Of a DNA stretch of 14,234 nt, positions 1 to 6,768 are shown piece after piece. Every line of letters starts with the position of its first letter. Positions within the stretch are counted from its first letter, which is position 1. The notes beneath the pieces are model-generated. The model was not told where the DNA came from and did no database searches. It worked only from the letters and a program-made list of their open reading frames with translations. A program made the position numbers and the translations under genes. The DNA is taken from the NCBI GenBank assembly GCA_002422345.1, contig DIUL01000197.1, positions 1-14,234 of the forward strand, in the 5' to 3' direction. The stretch comes from Acetobacteraceae bacterium UBA6159 (GTDB taxonomy: Bacteria > Pseudomonadota > Alphaproteobacteria > Acetobacterales > Acetobacteraceae).

Positions 1-39
1 ATGCTGATCGGGCGGGAACTGTTCGCGGAGACGGCATGA
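1..39 (+). CDS. 3' end of an acyl-CoA dehydrogenase, probably isovaleryl-CoA dehydrogenase (partial)
   Basis: Frame 1 is open from the window edge and ends at TGA 37-39, giving the tail MLIGRELFAETA. Acyl-CoA dehydrogenases of the isovaleryl-CoA type commonly end in a segment like RRMLIGRELF, in the last helix of the flavoprotein. The stop overlaps the next start as ATGA (36-39), which suggests translational coupling. Isovaleryl-CoA dehydrogenase makes 3-methylcrotonyl-CoA, the substrate of the carboxylase encoded next, and ivd-mccB-mccA is a familiar gene order (liuA-liuB-liuD in pseudomonads). Only 12 residues are visible, so the family call leans on gene order as much as on sequence; another acyl-CoA dehydrogenase is possible. 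Confidence 0.6.
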   Translation: MLIGRELFAETA

Positions 40-1625
40 GCATTCGTTCCACACTCGACACACGAGGCGAGGACTTCGCCGTCAACGCCGCCGCTTTGCG
101 CGCGACGGTGGACGACCTGCGCGCCAAGGTGGCCGACGCCGAACTGGGAGGCGGCACGGTCGCGCGGGACCGTCACGTGTCGCGCGGCAAGCTGCTGGCA
201 CGCCAGCGTGTCGCCGGACTGATCGATCCCGGCACGCCGTTCCTGGAACTGTCGCAGTTGGCCGCCTATGACCTGTATGGCGGGGACGTGCCGTCGGCCG
301 GCATCGTCACCGGTATCGGGCGCGTGTCCGGCCGGGAATGCGTGATCGTTGCCAATGATGCGACCGTGAAGGGCGGGACGTATTTCCCCGTCACCGTCAA
401 GAAGCACCTGCGGGCGCAGGAGATCGCGCTGAAAAACCGGCTGCCCTGCCTGTATCTGGTGGACTCCGGCGGCGCGTTCCTGCCCTTGCAGGATGAGATC
501 TTCCCCGACCGCGATCATTTCGGTCGCATCTTCTATAATCAGGCCAATATGTCGGCGGCCGGCATTCCGCAGATCGCGGTGGTGATGGGAAGTTGCACCG
601 CCGGTGGCGCCTATGTCCCGGCCATGAGCGATGAGAGCATCATCGTCCGCAAGCAAGGCACCATCTTCCTGGGCGGCCCGCCTTTGGTGCAGGCGGCAAC
701 TGGGGAAATCGTATCAGCCGAGGACCTCGGCGGCGCGGATGTCCATGCCCGCACATCCGGCGTGGTCGATCACTACGCGCAAAACGACCGCCACGCTCTG
801 GCGATCTGCCGCCGAATCGTGGCCGGCCTGAACACGACCAAACGCGTTGATCTGGCGATCCGCGAACCCGTGCCGCCGCGCTATGATCCTTCCGAACTGT
901 ACGGCGTCATCCCCGCCGATATCCGCACGCCCTATGACGTCCGCGAAGTAATCGCCCGCATCGTCGACGGCAGCGAATTCGATGAGTTCAAGAAGCTGTA
1001 TGGCACCACGCTGGTCTGCGGCTTCGCGCATCTCTACGGCTACCCGGTCGGGATCGTTGCCAACAATGGCATCCTGTTCAGCGAGTCCTCGCTGAAAGGC
1101 GCGCATTTCATCGAACTCTGCGGCCAGCGCGGCATACCGCTGATCTTCCTGCAGAACATCACGGGCTTCATGGTGGGGCGCAAATACGAATCCGGCGGCA
1201 TCGCCAAGGACGGCGCCAAGCTGGTGACCGCGGTGTCCACCGTGGGCGTGCCCAAGCTGACCATGGTGATCGGCGGCAGCTTCGGAGCCGGCAACTACGG
1301 CATGTGCGGACGCGCCTATGACCCGCGCTTCCTGTTCATGTGGCCGAACGCGCGGATTTCCGTCATGGGCGGCGAACAGGCCGCGAGTGTATTGGCAACT
1401 GTCCATCGCGACGCCGCGAAATGGACGCCCGAACAGGCCGAGGCCTTCAAGGCACCAATCCGATCCCAATACGAAACCCAAGGTCATCCCTACTACGCAA
1501 CCGCTCGGCTTTGGGACGATGGCATCATCGATCCCGCCGATTCCCGCCGTGTACTTGGCCTTTCGCTGTCCGCCGCCTTGAACGCCCCGATCGAACCAAC
1601 GCGCTTCGGCGTGTTCCGGATGTAG
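36..1625 (+). CDS. mccB: 3-methylcrotonyl-CoA carboxylase, beta (carboxyltransferase) subunit
   Basis: This is the carboxyltransferase half of the biotin enzyme that converts 3-methylcrotonyl-CoA to 3-methylglutaconyl-CoA in leucine degradation, acting in the cytoplasm as a complex with the alpha subunit. The 529 residues match the usual length of about 535. The N-terminal crotonase-like half carries the family stretch DHFGRIFYNQANMSAAGIPQ followed by a glycine-rich MGSCTAGGAYVPAMSDE. The C-terminal half carries SVMGGEQAASVLATV (about residues 442-456), where GGEQAA is typical of MCC rather than propionyl-CoA carboxylase. The ATG at 36 is preceded by GGAG at 27-30 with a 5-base spacer and overlaps the upstream stop. 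The alpha subunit follows after 9 bases, so the two are co-transcribed. Geranyl-CoA carboxylase is the main alternative; the dehydrogenase upstream favours leucine breakdown. Confidence 0.94.
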   Translation: MSIRSTLDTRGEDFAVNAAALRATVDDLRAKVADAELGGGTVARDRHVSRGKLLARQRVAGLIDPGTPFLELSQLAAYDLYGGDVPSAGIVTGIGRVSGRECVIVANDATVKGGTYFPVTVKKHLRAQEIALKNRLPCLYLVDSGGAFLPLQDEIFPDRDHFGRIFYNQANMSAAGIPQIAVVMGSCTAGGAYVPAMSDESIIVRKQGTIFLGGPPLVQAATGEIVSAEDLGGADVHARTSGVVDHYAQNDRHALAICRRIVAGLNTTKRVDLAIREPVPPRYDPSELYGVIPADIRTPYDVREVIARIVDGSEFDEFKKLYGTTLVCGFAHLYGYPVGIVANNGILFSESSLKGAHFIELCGQRGIPLIFLQNITGFMVGRKYESGGIAKDGAKLVTAVSTVGVPKLTMVIGGSFGAGNYGMCGRAYDPRFLFMWPNARISVMGGEQAASVLATVHRDAAKWTPEQAEAFKAPIRSQYETQGHPYYATARLWDDGIIDPADSRRVLGLSLSAALNAPIEPTRFGVFRM

Positions 1626-1634
1626 GGACAGACA

Positions 1635-3623
1635 ATGTTCAATACACTTCTGATCGCCAACCGGGGCGAAATCGCCTGCCGCGTTGTCCGCACCGCGCGC
1701 CGCATGGGAATCCGGACCGTCGCCGTCTATTCCGAGGCCGACGCAAACGCGATGCATGTCCAGGCCGCCGATCGCGCGGTCGCCATCGGTGGCTCCGCGC
1801 CCCGCGACAGCTACCTGAATATCGCGCGGATCATCGACGCGGCGCGTGCGACCGGCGCCCAGGCGATCCATCCCGGCTATGGCTTCCTGTCGGAAAACCC
1901 AGCCTTTGCCGATGCCTGCGCCGAGGCCGGGATCATCTTCGTCGGCCCGCCCGCATCCGCGATGCGCGCCATGGGATCGAAATCCGCGGCCAAGGCGCTG
2001 ATGGAGTCACACGGTGTGCCGGTGCTGCCAGGCTATCACGGCGACAACCAGGACCAGGGCTTCCTCGCGGCCCAGGCGGAACGGATCGGCTATCCGGTCG
2101 CGATCAAGGCCGTCGCCGGCGGCGGCGGGCGCGGCTTGCGCGTCGTGACCGATCCAGCTGATTTCGTTTCATCCCTGGAGTCCTGCCGCCAGGAGGGCGC
2201 GTCATCCTTCGGTGATGACCGGGTGCTGATCGAACGCTACCTCTCCCGCCCGCGCCATATCGAAGTGCAGGTTTTCGCTGATACGTTTGGCAACGCGGTG
2301 CATCTGTTCGAACGCGACTGCTCCGCCCAGCGCCGCCACCAGAAGGTGATCGAGGAAGCGCCAGCGCCCGGCCTATCAGCGGCCGATCGGGACGCCATGG
2401 GCAGCGCCGCCGTCGCCGCCGCGAAGGCGGTCGGCTATGTCGGTGCCGGAACGGTGGAGTTCATCGCCGACGAACGCGGCTTTGCGTTCCTGGAGATGAA
2501 CACACGGCTTCAGGTCGAACACCCGGTCACCGAAATGATTACCGGCACCGACCTGGTCGAATGGCAGCTGCGCGTCGCTGCTGGAGAACCCTTGCCGGCC
2601 GCCCAGGACTCCATCGCCATCAACGGCCATGCGTTCGAGGTCCGGGTCTACGCCGAGGACCCAGCGCGGGACTTCGCCCCCTCCATCGGACGGCTGGCGT
2701 TGTTTCAAACGCCGGAACCGGAGCCCGACATCCGTATCGACACCGGCTTCATGACCGGCGACAGCGTGTCCATTCACTACGACGCGATGCTGGCCAAGGT
2801 GATCTGCCATGGCCCCGATCGTGCCCAGGCGTTGCGGACGCTGCGGCGGGCACTGGATGCGTGCCAGGTTGTTGGCCTCGCCTGCAACCTTGATCTGCTG
2901 GGCCGTATCGCGCGCCATCCGGCGTTCGAGGCCGGCGGCATCGATACCGGCTTCATTGCGCGAGAGGCTGCCACACTGCTCGCCCCACAGGCGCCGCCAC
3001 CGGCGGAAATCCTGGTCGCGGCGGCGTTGGACGAACTGCGTGTCGAGGCGGAACAGGCGCGCGCCCTGGCCGCGGCAAGCCACGATCCGCATTCCCCGTG
3101 GCACACGCGCGATGGCTGGTGGGTCAACAGCGCGCCGTCACGGGAGTTGCCGTTCATGGCGGGCGACGATGCCTACCCGGTCCTTGTCCTGCCGCAAGGG
3201 GGCGCGTGGCGGGTAACCGTCGGCCATGCGGTCTTCACCGGCCGGTGTCAGTCCTCCGGTCTTGTTAACATCAACAATCAATCGCTGCGGGTTGCCATCG
3301 CCCGCCATGGCGATGATCGAGTCATCCGACATGATGGGGAGACTTGGCGTCTCCGCCTGCCTGACCTGTCGGCCTTTGATGACGACGACACGGGTGGCGG
3401 AGATCGGCTGCTCGCGCCAATCCCCGGGCAGGTGACGCAGGTGCTCACGGAGCCAGGCGAGACGGTAACGCGCGGCCAGATCCTCGTGGTGCTGGAGGCG
3501 ATGAAGACCGTCTTCCGCCTGCCCGCGCCGGCTGATGGCGTGGTCAGCACCGTGTCCTGCGCCGTCGGAGAGATGGTGCAGGACGGCCAGGTGCTGATTG
3601 GTTTCGTATCGGATGAAGCCTGA
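1635..3623 (+). CDS. mccA: 3-methylcrotonyl-CoA carboxylase, alpha subunit (biotin carboxylase plus biotin carrier)
   Basis: This subunit carboxylates its own biotin using ATP and bicarbonate and hands the carboxyl group to MccB. The N-terminus MFNTLLIANRGEIACRV is the classic biotin carboxylase start. The ATP-grasp glycine loop AGGGGRG lies at about residues 161-167 and the active-site block EMNTRLQVEHPVTE at 287-300, with Arg291 in the catalytic arginine position. A biotin carboxylase C-terminal domain and the linker domain follow, and the carrier domain ends the protein. The biotinylated lysine is Lys624 in EAMKT (codon 3504-3506); the residue after it is Thr where Met is usual. The length of 662 aa is normal for MCC alpha. 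The start follows mccB by 9 bases with a modest AGGGA at 1624-1628. Its stop faces the convergent dioxygenase stop 9 bases away. Confidence 0.94.
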   Translation: MFNTLLIANRGEIACRVVRTARRMGIRTVAVYSEADANAMHVQAADRAVAIGGSAPRDSYLNIARIIDAARATGAQAIHPGYGFLSENPAFADACAEAGIIFVGPPASAMRAMGSKSAAKALMESHGVPVLPGYHGDNQDQGFLAAQAERIGYPVAIKAVAGGGGRGLRVVTDPADFVSSLESCRQEGASSFGDDRVLIERYLSRPRHIEVQVFADTFGNAVHLFERDCSAQRRHQKVIEEAPAPGLSAADRDAMGSAAVAAAKAVGYVGAGTVEFIADERGFAFLEMNTRLQVEHPVTEMITGTDLVEWQLRVAAGEPLPAAQDSIAINGHAFEVRVYAEDPARDFAPSIGRLALFQTPEPEPDIRIDTGFMTGDSVSIHYDAMLAKVICHGPDRAQALRTLRRALDACQVVGLACNLDLLGRIARHPAFEAGGIDTGFIAREAATLLAPQAPPPAEILVAAALDELRVEAEQARALAAASHDPHSPWHTRDGWWVNSAPSRELPFMAGDDAYPVLVLPQGGAWRVTVGHAVFTGRCQSSGLVNINNQSLRVAIARHGDDRVIRHDGETWRLRLPDLSAFDDDDTGGGDRLLAPIPGQVTQVLTEPGETVTRGQILVVLEAMKTVFRLPAPADGVVSTVSCAVGEMVQDGQVLIGFVSDEA

Positions 3624-3632
3624 CGGCGCTGC

Positions 3633-4475
3633 TCAGACCGGGACGGTGCCCTTCAGCATGACGCGGTAGAGATACCGCATCTGCCCCATGTCGTAGTCGC
3701 CGTTGGCCTTGTGCAACATGCAGCGGTTGTCCCACATGACGACGTCCCCCGGCCGCCAGCGATGGCGGTATTCGAAGGCCGGCTGGGTGGCGTGGGCCAG
3801 CAGTTCATCGAGCAGCGGAAGCGCCTCCTTGTGGTCAAGCCCGACGATCCCCTCGATCCGGATCGGGTTGAGGTAGAGCGACTTCCGCCCATTCTCGGGA
3901 TGCGTGCGCACGAGAGGGTGCAGGACGGCGTTCGGAACGCGTTCCTTGGCGCCCTCGGTCAGGCTCATGAGCTTCCGCTGGCTGTGGCTGCTTTGATAGA
4001 CGTGGATGGCCATCAGCCCGTCCAGCCGCTCCCTGGTGCGATCGGGGAGTGCCTCGTACGCGGCGGCCATGTTGAGGAACTGGGTGTCTCCTCCGTCCTC
4101 AGGCAACTGCACGGCGTGCAGCACCGTGGCCTTGGGTGGCCTGGTGTCGTTGGAATGATCCGTGTGCCAGCCTTCGCCGGGGATATAGCGGCGGCCGTCG
4201 GGGAATTTATCCTGGTTGGAGATGTAATGGATCTCCGGGCAGTCGGGCAGGGCGAAGCGGGGGTTGTGCTGCGGGAAGACATCCCCGAACAACTGGACCG
4301 CGGAAAGAAGTTCTTGTGGCGAAAGAGTCTGGTTCCGTATCACCAGAACACCATGCGCCGTGAATGCAGCGTTAAGAGCCCGCCGAGCGGCGTCGTCGAT
4401 TTTATTTTTCAGGTTGATGCCGAGCGCTTCAGCACCGGTGTGTGGCAGCAACTGCGATATCTCAAACGGATGCAT
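3633..4475 (-). CDS. TauD/TfdA-family Fe(II)/2-oxoglutarate-dependent dioxygenase
   Basis: The protein belongs to the non-haem iron dioxygenases that couple 2-oxoglutarate decarboxylation to hydroxylation of a substrate such as taurine, alkyl sulfonates or phenoxyacetates. The iron ligands are visible: His104 and Asp106 in GWHTDHSND and the distal His255 in MWDNRCMLHKA. Arg267 or Arg271 in MRYLYRVML is placed to bind the 2-oxoglutarate carboxylate. The length of 280 aa fits TauD/TfdA. The start ATG has a strong Shine-Dalgarno AGGAGG (complement of 4484-4489) with an 8-base spacer. It stands alone, convergent with mccA and divergent from the small regulator. No sulfonate transporter or sulfur gene is nearby, so taurine should not be assumed as substrate. 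The family is secure; the substrate is unknown. Confidence 0.9.
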   Translation of the reverse strand: MHPFEISQLLPHTGAEALGINLKNKIDDAARRALNAAFTAHGVLVIRNQTLSPQELLSAVQLFGDVFPQHNPRFALPDCPEIHYISNQDKFPDGRRYIPGEGWHTDHSNDTRPPKATVLHAVQLPEDGGDTQFLNMAAAYEALPDRTRERLDGLMAIHVYQSSHSQRKLMSLTEGAKERVPNAVLHPLVRTHPENGRKSLYLNPIRIEGIVGLDHKEALPLLDELLAHATQPAFEYRHRWRPGDVVMWDNRCMLHKANGDYDMGQMRYLYRVMLKGTVPV

Positions 4476-4511
4476 GGCTGGGTCCTCCTCCCGATATGTT
4501 TGGTTGGGTTT

Positions 4512-4537
4512 AGCATAGGATGCCTTCGTCTCCGAAG
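4512..4537 (-). promoter_or_regulatory. Candidate -10 and small inverted repeat upstream of the dioxygenase gene
   Basis: On the minus strand TATGCT (complement of 4512-4517) lies 36 bases before the dioxygenase start, a sensible position for a -10 element. I see no good -35. Just upstream is a short inverted repeat, CTTCG (4524-4528), spacer TCTC, CGAAG (4533-4537), which could bind a regulator near the promoter. Both calls rest on sequence resemblance only. Confidence 0.3.
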
Positions 4538-4611
4538 AAAGTAACGCGGCGGCGGGGTCGTGGCATTCTGGAATTGATTTTTTTGCACGAACAGTTTAGT
4601 AGAAGGCTCAG

Positions 4612-4627
4612 ACATGTCGATACATGT
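4612..4627. promoter_or_regulatory. Paired ACATGT sites, candidate operator
   Basis: ACATGT occurs at 4612-4617 and again at 4622-4627, separated by CGAT. ACATGT is itself a palindrome, so the 16 bases are at once a direct and a near-perfect inverted repeat with a 10-base, one-helical-turn period. It lies in the divergent region between the dioxygenase and the XRE-type regulator, 67 bases before the regulator's TTG start. Autoregulation by that protein is the obvious hypothesis, but nothing in the sequence proves binding. Confidence 0.35.
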
Positions 4628-4681
4628 GCCCTACCCGGGCGTTTGTCGGACAGGATCAGGCGGACACCGGCGATAATTGAC

Positions 4682-4686
4682 AGGAG
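4682..4686 (+). promoter_or_regulatory. Shine-Dalgarno AGGAG that sets the TTG start of the small regulator
   Basis: AGGAG at 4682-4686 sits 7 bases before an in-frame TTG at 4694. No comparable site precedes the upstream in-frame ATG at 4520. This decides the start of the regulator and removes a 58-codon extension. Confidence 0.65.
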
Positions 4687-4693
4687 AATCAGA

Positions 4694-4909
4694 TTGGCCC
4701 GCACCAAAAGTCTGAGCCGCCAAATTCGACTGGCCCGTGCTACCAGGGGCATGAGCGTCGCGCAGGTGGCCGAGAATGTCGGCGTAACGCCGGTTTCCAT
4801 CTATTACTGGGAAAGTGGCCGGGTTCGCCCGCGGGATCGCAATCTTTCGCAGCTATGCAAGGTTCTGCGGCTGCCGGTCCGCGAGACCATGGCTCTGACA
4901 GGACGCTGA
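4694..4909 (+). CDS. Small XRE-family helix-turn-helix regulator
   Basis: A 71-aa protein made almost entirely of one Cro/C1-type DNA-binding domain. QIRLARATRGMSVAQVAENV forms helices 1-2, GVTPVSIYYWESGRVRP covers the recognition helix and following turn, and NLSQLCKVLRLPVRETMAL forms the last helices. I chose the TTG at 4694 because it has AGGAG at a 7-base spacing. The frame also runs back to an ATG at 4520, but those codons have no third-position GC bias and encode an Arg-rich, low-information stretch. No effector or sensor domain is present, so it probably acts as a simple dimeric repressor or as the antitoxin-like half of a pair, though no toxin is adjacent. Targets are unknown; the paired ACATGT sites upstream and the divergent dioxygenase are candidates. 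Confidence 0.75.
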   Translation: MARTKSLSRQIRLARATRGMSVAQVAENVGVTPVSIYYWESGRVRPRDRNLSQLCKVLRLPVRETMALTGR

Positions 4910-4928
4910 GTGCGTAACGGTCTGCGTT

Positions 4929-4952
4929 CGGATCAACCCAGGGGTTGATCCG
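4929..4952. terminator. Hairpin between convergent regulator and methyltransferase genes
   Basis: CGGATCAACC (4929-4938) pairs with GGTTGATCCG (4943-4952) around the tetraloop CAGG, a perfect 10-bp stem. It lies 20 bases past the regulator stop and 10 bases past the methyltransferase stop, so it could serve both strands. No run of T follows on either side, so it may stabilise 3' ends or work with Rho rather than act as a classic intrinsic terminator. Confidence 0.55.
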
Positions 4953-4961
4953 GCGCATGGG

Positions 4962-5741
4962 TTAACGTTTCAACATCAGACCTTGTCCGGTGGGCAGTTC
5001 CAGGACCGACAGGCCCTGTTTGGCGGCGAACTTGTCCGCGGCCTGCTTCTGGTCCTGGTATCCGGTCCAGCCGTAGTCATCAAAGATCACCATTCCGCCA
5101 ACCGCCAAGCGGTTGAACAACAGTTCCATCGCGCCCAGCTCCGCCTCGGGGTTGTTCATGTCGATGTGCAGGAACGCGATCCGCTCGGGCATCGCCTGGT
5201 GCAGAACGTCCGGCACTTTTCCCTGTGTGACGGTGACATTCGTCCAATTTTGGAAGCGTTCCTTCACCTTCTGATAAAGCGCTGGTGAGTGTTCGGGCAA
5301 TCGCTTGCCTTCCCCGGCGCTCCCACTCGGATCGAACAGATCGTAAAGCCAGCACCGCCGCCTCGGCAGTCCATCCAGGTAGCGGAGCACGACGTCCATC
5401 GAATAGCCTTCATAAGTACCGCACTCGACGTAGTCGCCCTCCAGACCCAGGCAACTTTGCGCGGCCCAGCACAGCGTGTGGGTCCGCCAGGCAATCGCGA
5501 GTTCCATCGGCTTTGGTCGAGCGCCCTGCACGGCCGAAATGAAGCGGCAATCCTCCCGGAATCCGGCCGTGTGGCCATAGGTGATCAGATTGTCCGCCAT
5601 GAACCATTGCGAACGCGGATCGGCCACGTCACCAATCTGGCTGATCAGGGAATTCAGTGTCTTCACCAGCCCTGCTGTCTGGCTCAGGCCAAAGAAGATC
5701 TGCGGAATCCGCAGGGCTGGGGAGACGAGACCATCGGGCAT
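4962..5741 (-). CDS. TylF/MycF-like class I SAM-dependent methyltransferase
   Basis: The protein resembles the macrocin O-methyltransferase (TylF/MycF) family, which methylates sugar hydroxyls on antibiotics and glycans. Counting from the ATG at 5741 (259 aa), the SAM-binding motif VECGTYEGYS is at about residues 105-114. An acidic YDLFDPSG follows near 133-140, then HIDMN at 192-196 and IFDDYGW at 219-225; these last two resemble the metal and active-site acidic residues of the family. The start is a choice. The frame extends to a TTG at 5813 (283 aa), but that TTG has no Shine-Dalgarno and the added codons lack the local GC bias. The ATG at 5741 has GGAG (complement of 5748-5751) six bases upstream. 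It stands alone with no glycosyltransferase beside it, so the acceptor is unknown; modification of a surface glycan or lipid is a guess. Confidence 0.78.
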   Translation of the reverse strand: MPDGLVSPALRIPQIFFGLSQTAGLVKTLNSLISQIGDVADPRSQWFMADNLITYGHTAGFREDCRFISAVQGARPKPMELAIAWRTHTLCWAAQSCLGLEGDYVECGTYEGYSMDVVLRYLDGLPRRRCWLYDLFDPSGSAGEGKRLPEHSPALYQKVKERFQNWTNVTVTQGKVPDVLHQAMPERIAFLHIDMNNPEAELGAMELLFNRLAVGGMVIFDDYGWTGYQDQKQAADKFAAKQGLSVLELPTGQGLMLKR

Positions 5742-5824
5742 GACAAACTCCGGCACGAACCATGCCGGCAGGATACGGACCAATCGTAAAGAAAGCGTTA
5801 AATTGTGCAGCAATCCGTGCGTGG

Positions 5825-5853
5825 TGGTCGAAGCGATCCGGGCGGGCTAGACT
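5825..5853 (+). promoter_or_regulatory. CTAG-type promoter candidate upstream of the first LLM oxidoreductase
   Basis: TGGTCGAAGCG (5825-5835) is followed after 11 bases by CTAG at 5847-5850, giving a -10-like TAGACT at 5848-5853, 28 bases before the ATG. The same arrangement appears upstream of the NUDIX and Ldh_2 genes. The spacing from the TGG to the TAG suits a sigma-70-type promoter, although the hexamers are far from the E. coli consensus. Confidence 0.45.
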
Positions 5854-5881
5854 GGCGGAAAGAGACACGCGGGAGGGTACC

Positions 5882-6736
5882 ATGCAATTCGGCGCTTCGA
5901 TCTTCTTTACCGACAGTTCCATCGCGCCTGTTGCGCTGGGCCGAGCGCTGGAGGAGAGAGGATTTGAGTCGGTGTGGGCGGCAGAGCATTCGCATATTCC
6001 GCTATCGCGCAAGTCGCCGTGGGGCGGCGGCGGCGATCTGCCCAAGCAGTATTATGATGTGATGGACCCGTTCGTGACGCTGACGGCCGCGGCCTGCGCG
6101 ACCACGACGCTCAAGATCGGCACGGGCGTCTGCCTGGTGAACCAGCGTGACCCGATCCAGCTTGCGAAGTTGGTTGCCTCGATCGACCAGGTTTCGGCCG
6201 GCCGGTTTCTGTTCGGGGTCGGCAACGGCTGGAACCAGGACGAAATGGAGAACCACGGCACCGTCTTCGCCACCCGCCATAAACTGGTGCGGGAGCGGAT
6301 CGAGGCTATGCGCGAAATCTGGACTAAATCGAAGCCTGAATATCATGGGGAGTTCGTGAACTTTGATCCCATGATGACCTGGCCGAAGCCCGTCCAGAAG
6401 CCTCACCCACCCGTCATCATTGGCGGTGTCTATCCCTACGCCGCTCGGCGCGCGGTGCGTTATGGCGATGGATGGATGCCACTGGCCGGACGGCCGGCGC
6501 AGTATGGCGATGTTTTCGACTACGTTCCCAAGTTCCGGGAGATGCTCAAGGAAGCCGGCCGCGATCCGGAGACCTTTCCGGTTTCGCTTTTTTCGTCGGC
6601 CGACGACCTGGAGCGATTGAAGCGGTATCGCGATATGGGCATCGTGCGCAGCGTCGTCAGCCTGCCCGCCGCGGGGGAAGACGTGGTCCTGCCGATCCTC
6701 GATCGCTGGGCCGAACTGATGCGGCAGGTTGGATAG
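5882..6736 (+). CDS. LLM-class flavin- or F420-dependent oxidoreductase
   Basis: A 284-aa luciferase-like (beta/alpha)8-barrel monooxygenase or dehydrogenase. Supporting stretches are LEERGFESVWAAEHSHIP (residues 23-40), the TLTAAACATTTLKIGTGVCL strand-helix (66-85), the GRFLFGVGNGWNQDEM signature (107-122) and HPPVIIGGVYPYAARRAVRYGDGWMP (175-200). The overall pattern resembles the group annotated as LLM-class F420-dependent oxidoreductases (TIGR03619-like). I chose ATG 5882 because GGGAGGG at 5871-5877 precedes it closely; the frame extends back to 5762, but only through non-conserved codons overlapping the divergent methyltransferase's leader. A glutathione S-transferase follows after 32 bases, probably in the same operon. 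Whether the cofactor is FMN or F420, and the substrate, cannot be told from sequence. Confidence 0.88.
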   Translation: MQFGASIFFTDSSIAPVALGRALEERGFESVWAAEHSHIPLSRKSPWGGGGDLPKQYYDVMDPFVTLTAAACATTTLKIGTGVCLVNQRDPIQLAKLVASIDQVSAGRFLFGVGNGWNQDEMENHGTVFATRHKLVRERIEAMREIWTKSKPEYHGEFVNFDPMMTWPKPVQKPHPPVIIGGVYPYAARRAVRYGDGWMPLAGRPAQYGDVFDYVPKFREMLKEAGRDPETFPVSLFSSADDLERLKRYRDMGIVRSVVSLPAAGEDVVLPILDRWAELMRQVG

Positions 6737-6768
6737 TCACGTTTCGAATATCAGGAGAAGGACAAGAC

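Noticed and set aside
714..1871. A 385-codon open frame on the minus strand across mccB and the start of mccA
   Set aside because: It is antisense to two strongly conserved genes, is rich in Arg/Gly/Asp as expected for a shadow of GC-rich coding DNA, and shows no motif.
1340..2161. A 273-codon plus-strand frame overlapping the mccB-mccA junction
   Set aside because: Out of frame with both genes and extremely Arg-rich, typical of a shifted frame in GC-rich DNA.
3711..4544. A 277-codon plus-strand frame opposite the dioxygenase
   Set aside because: The minus strand has the full iron-binding facial triad and a strong Shine-Dalgarno; this frame has neither.
4672..4677. GATAAT as a -10 for the small regulator
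   Set aside because: Transcription would begin at or inside the AGGAG ribosome site, and there is no -35 at 16-18 bases.
5762..5881. N-terminal extension of the first LLM protein
   Set aside because: The barrel begins at MQFGAS, ATG 5882 has GGGAGGG just before it, and the extension would run through the CTAG-type promoter candidate.
6472..6768. N-terminal extension of the GST
   Set aside because: It lies in another frame of the LLM gene; the GST fold starts at MLKMYGS with AGGAG upstream.
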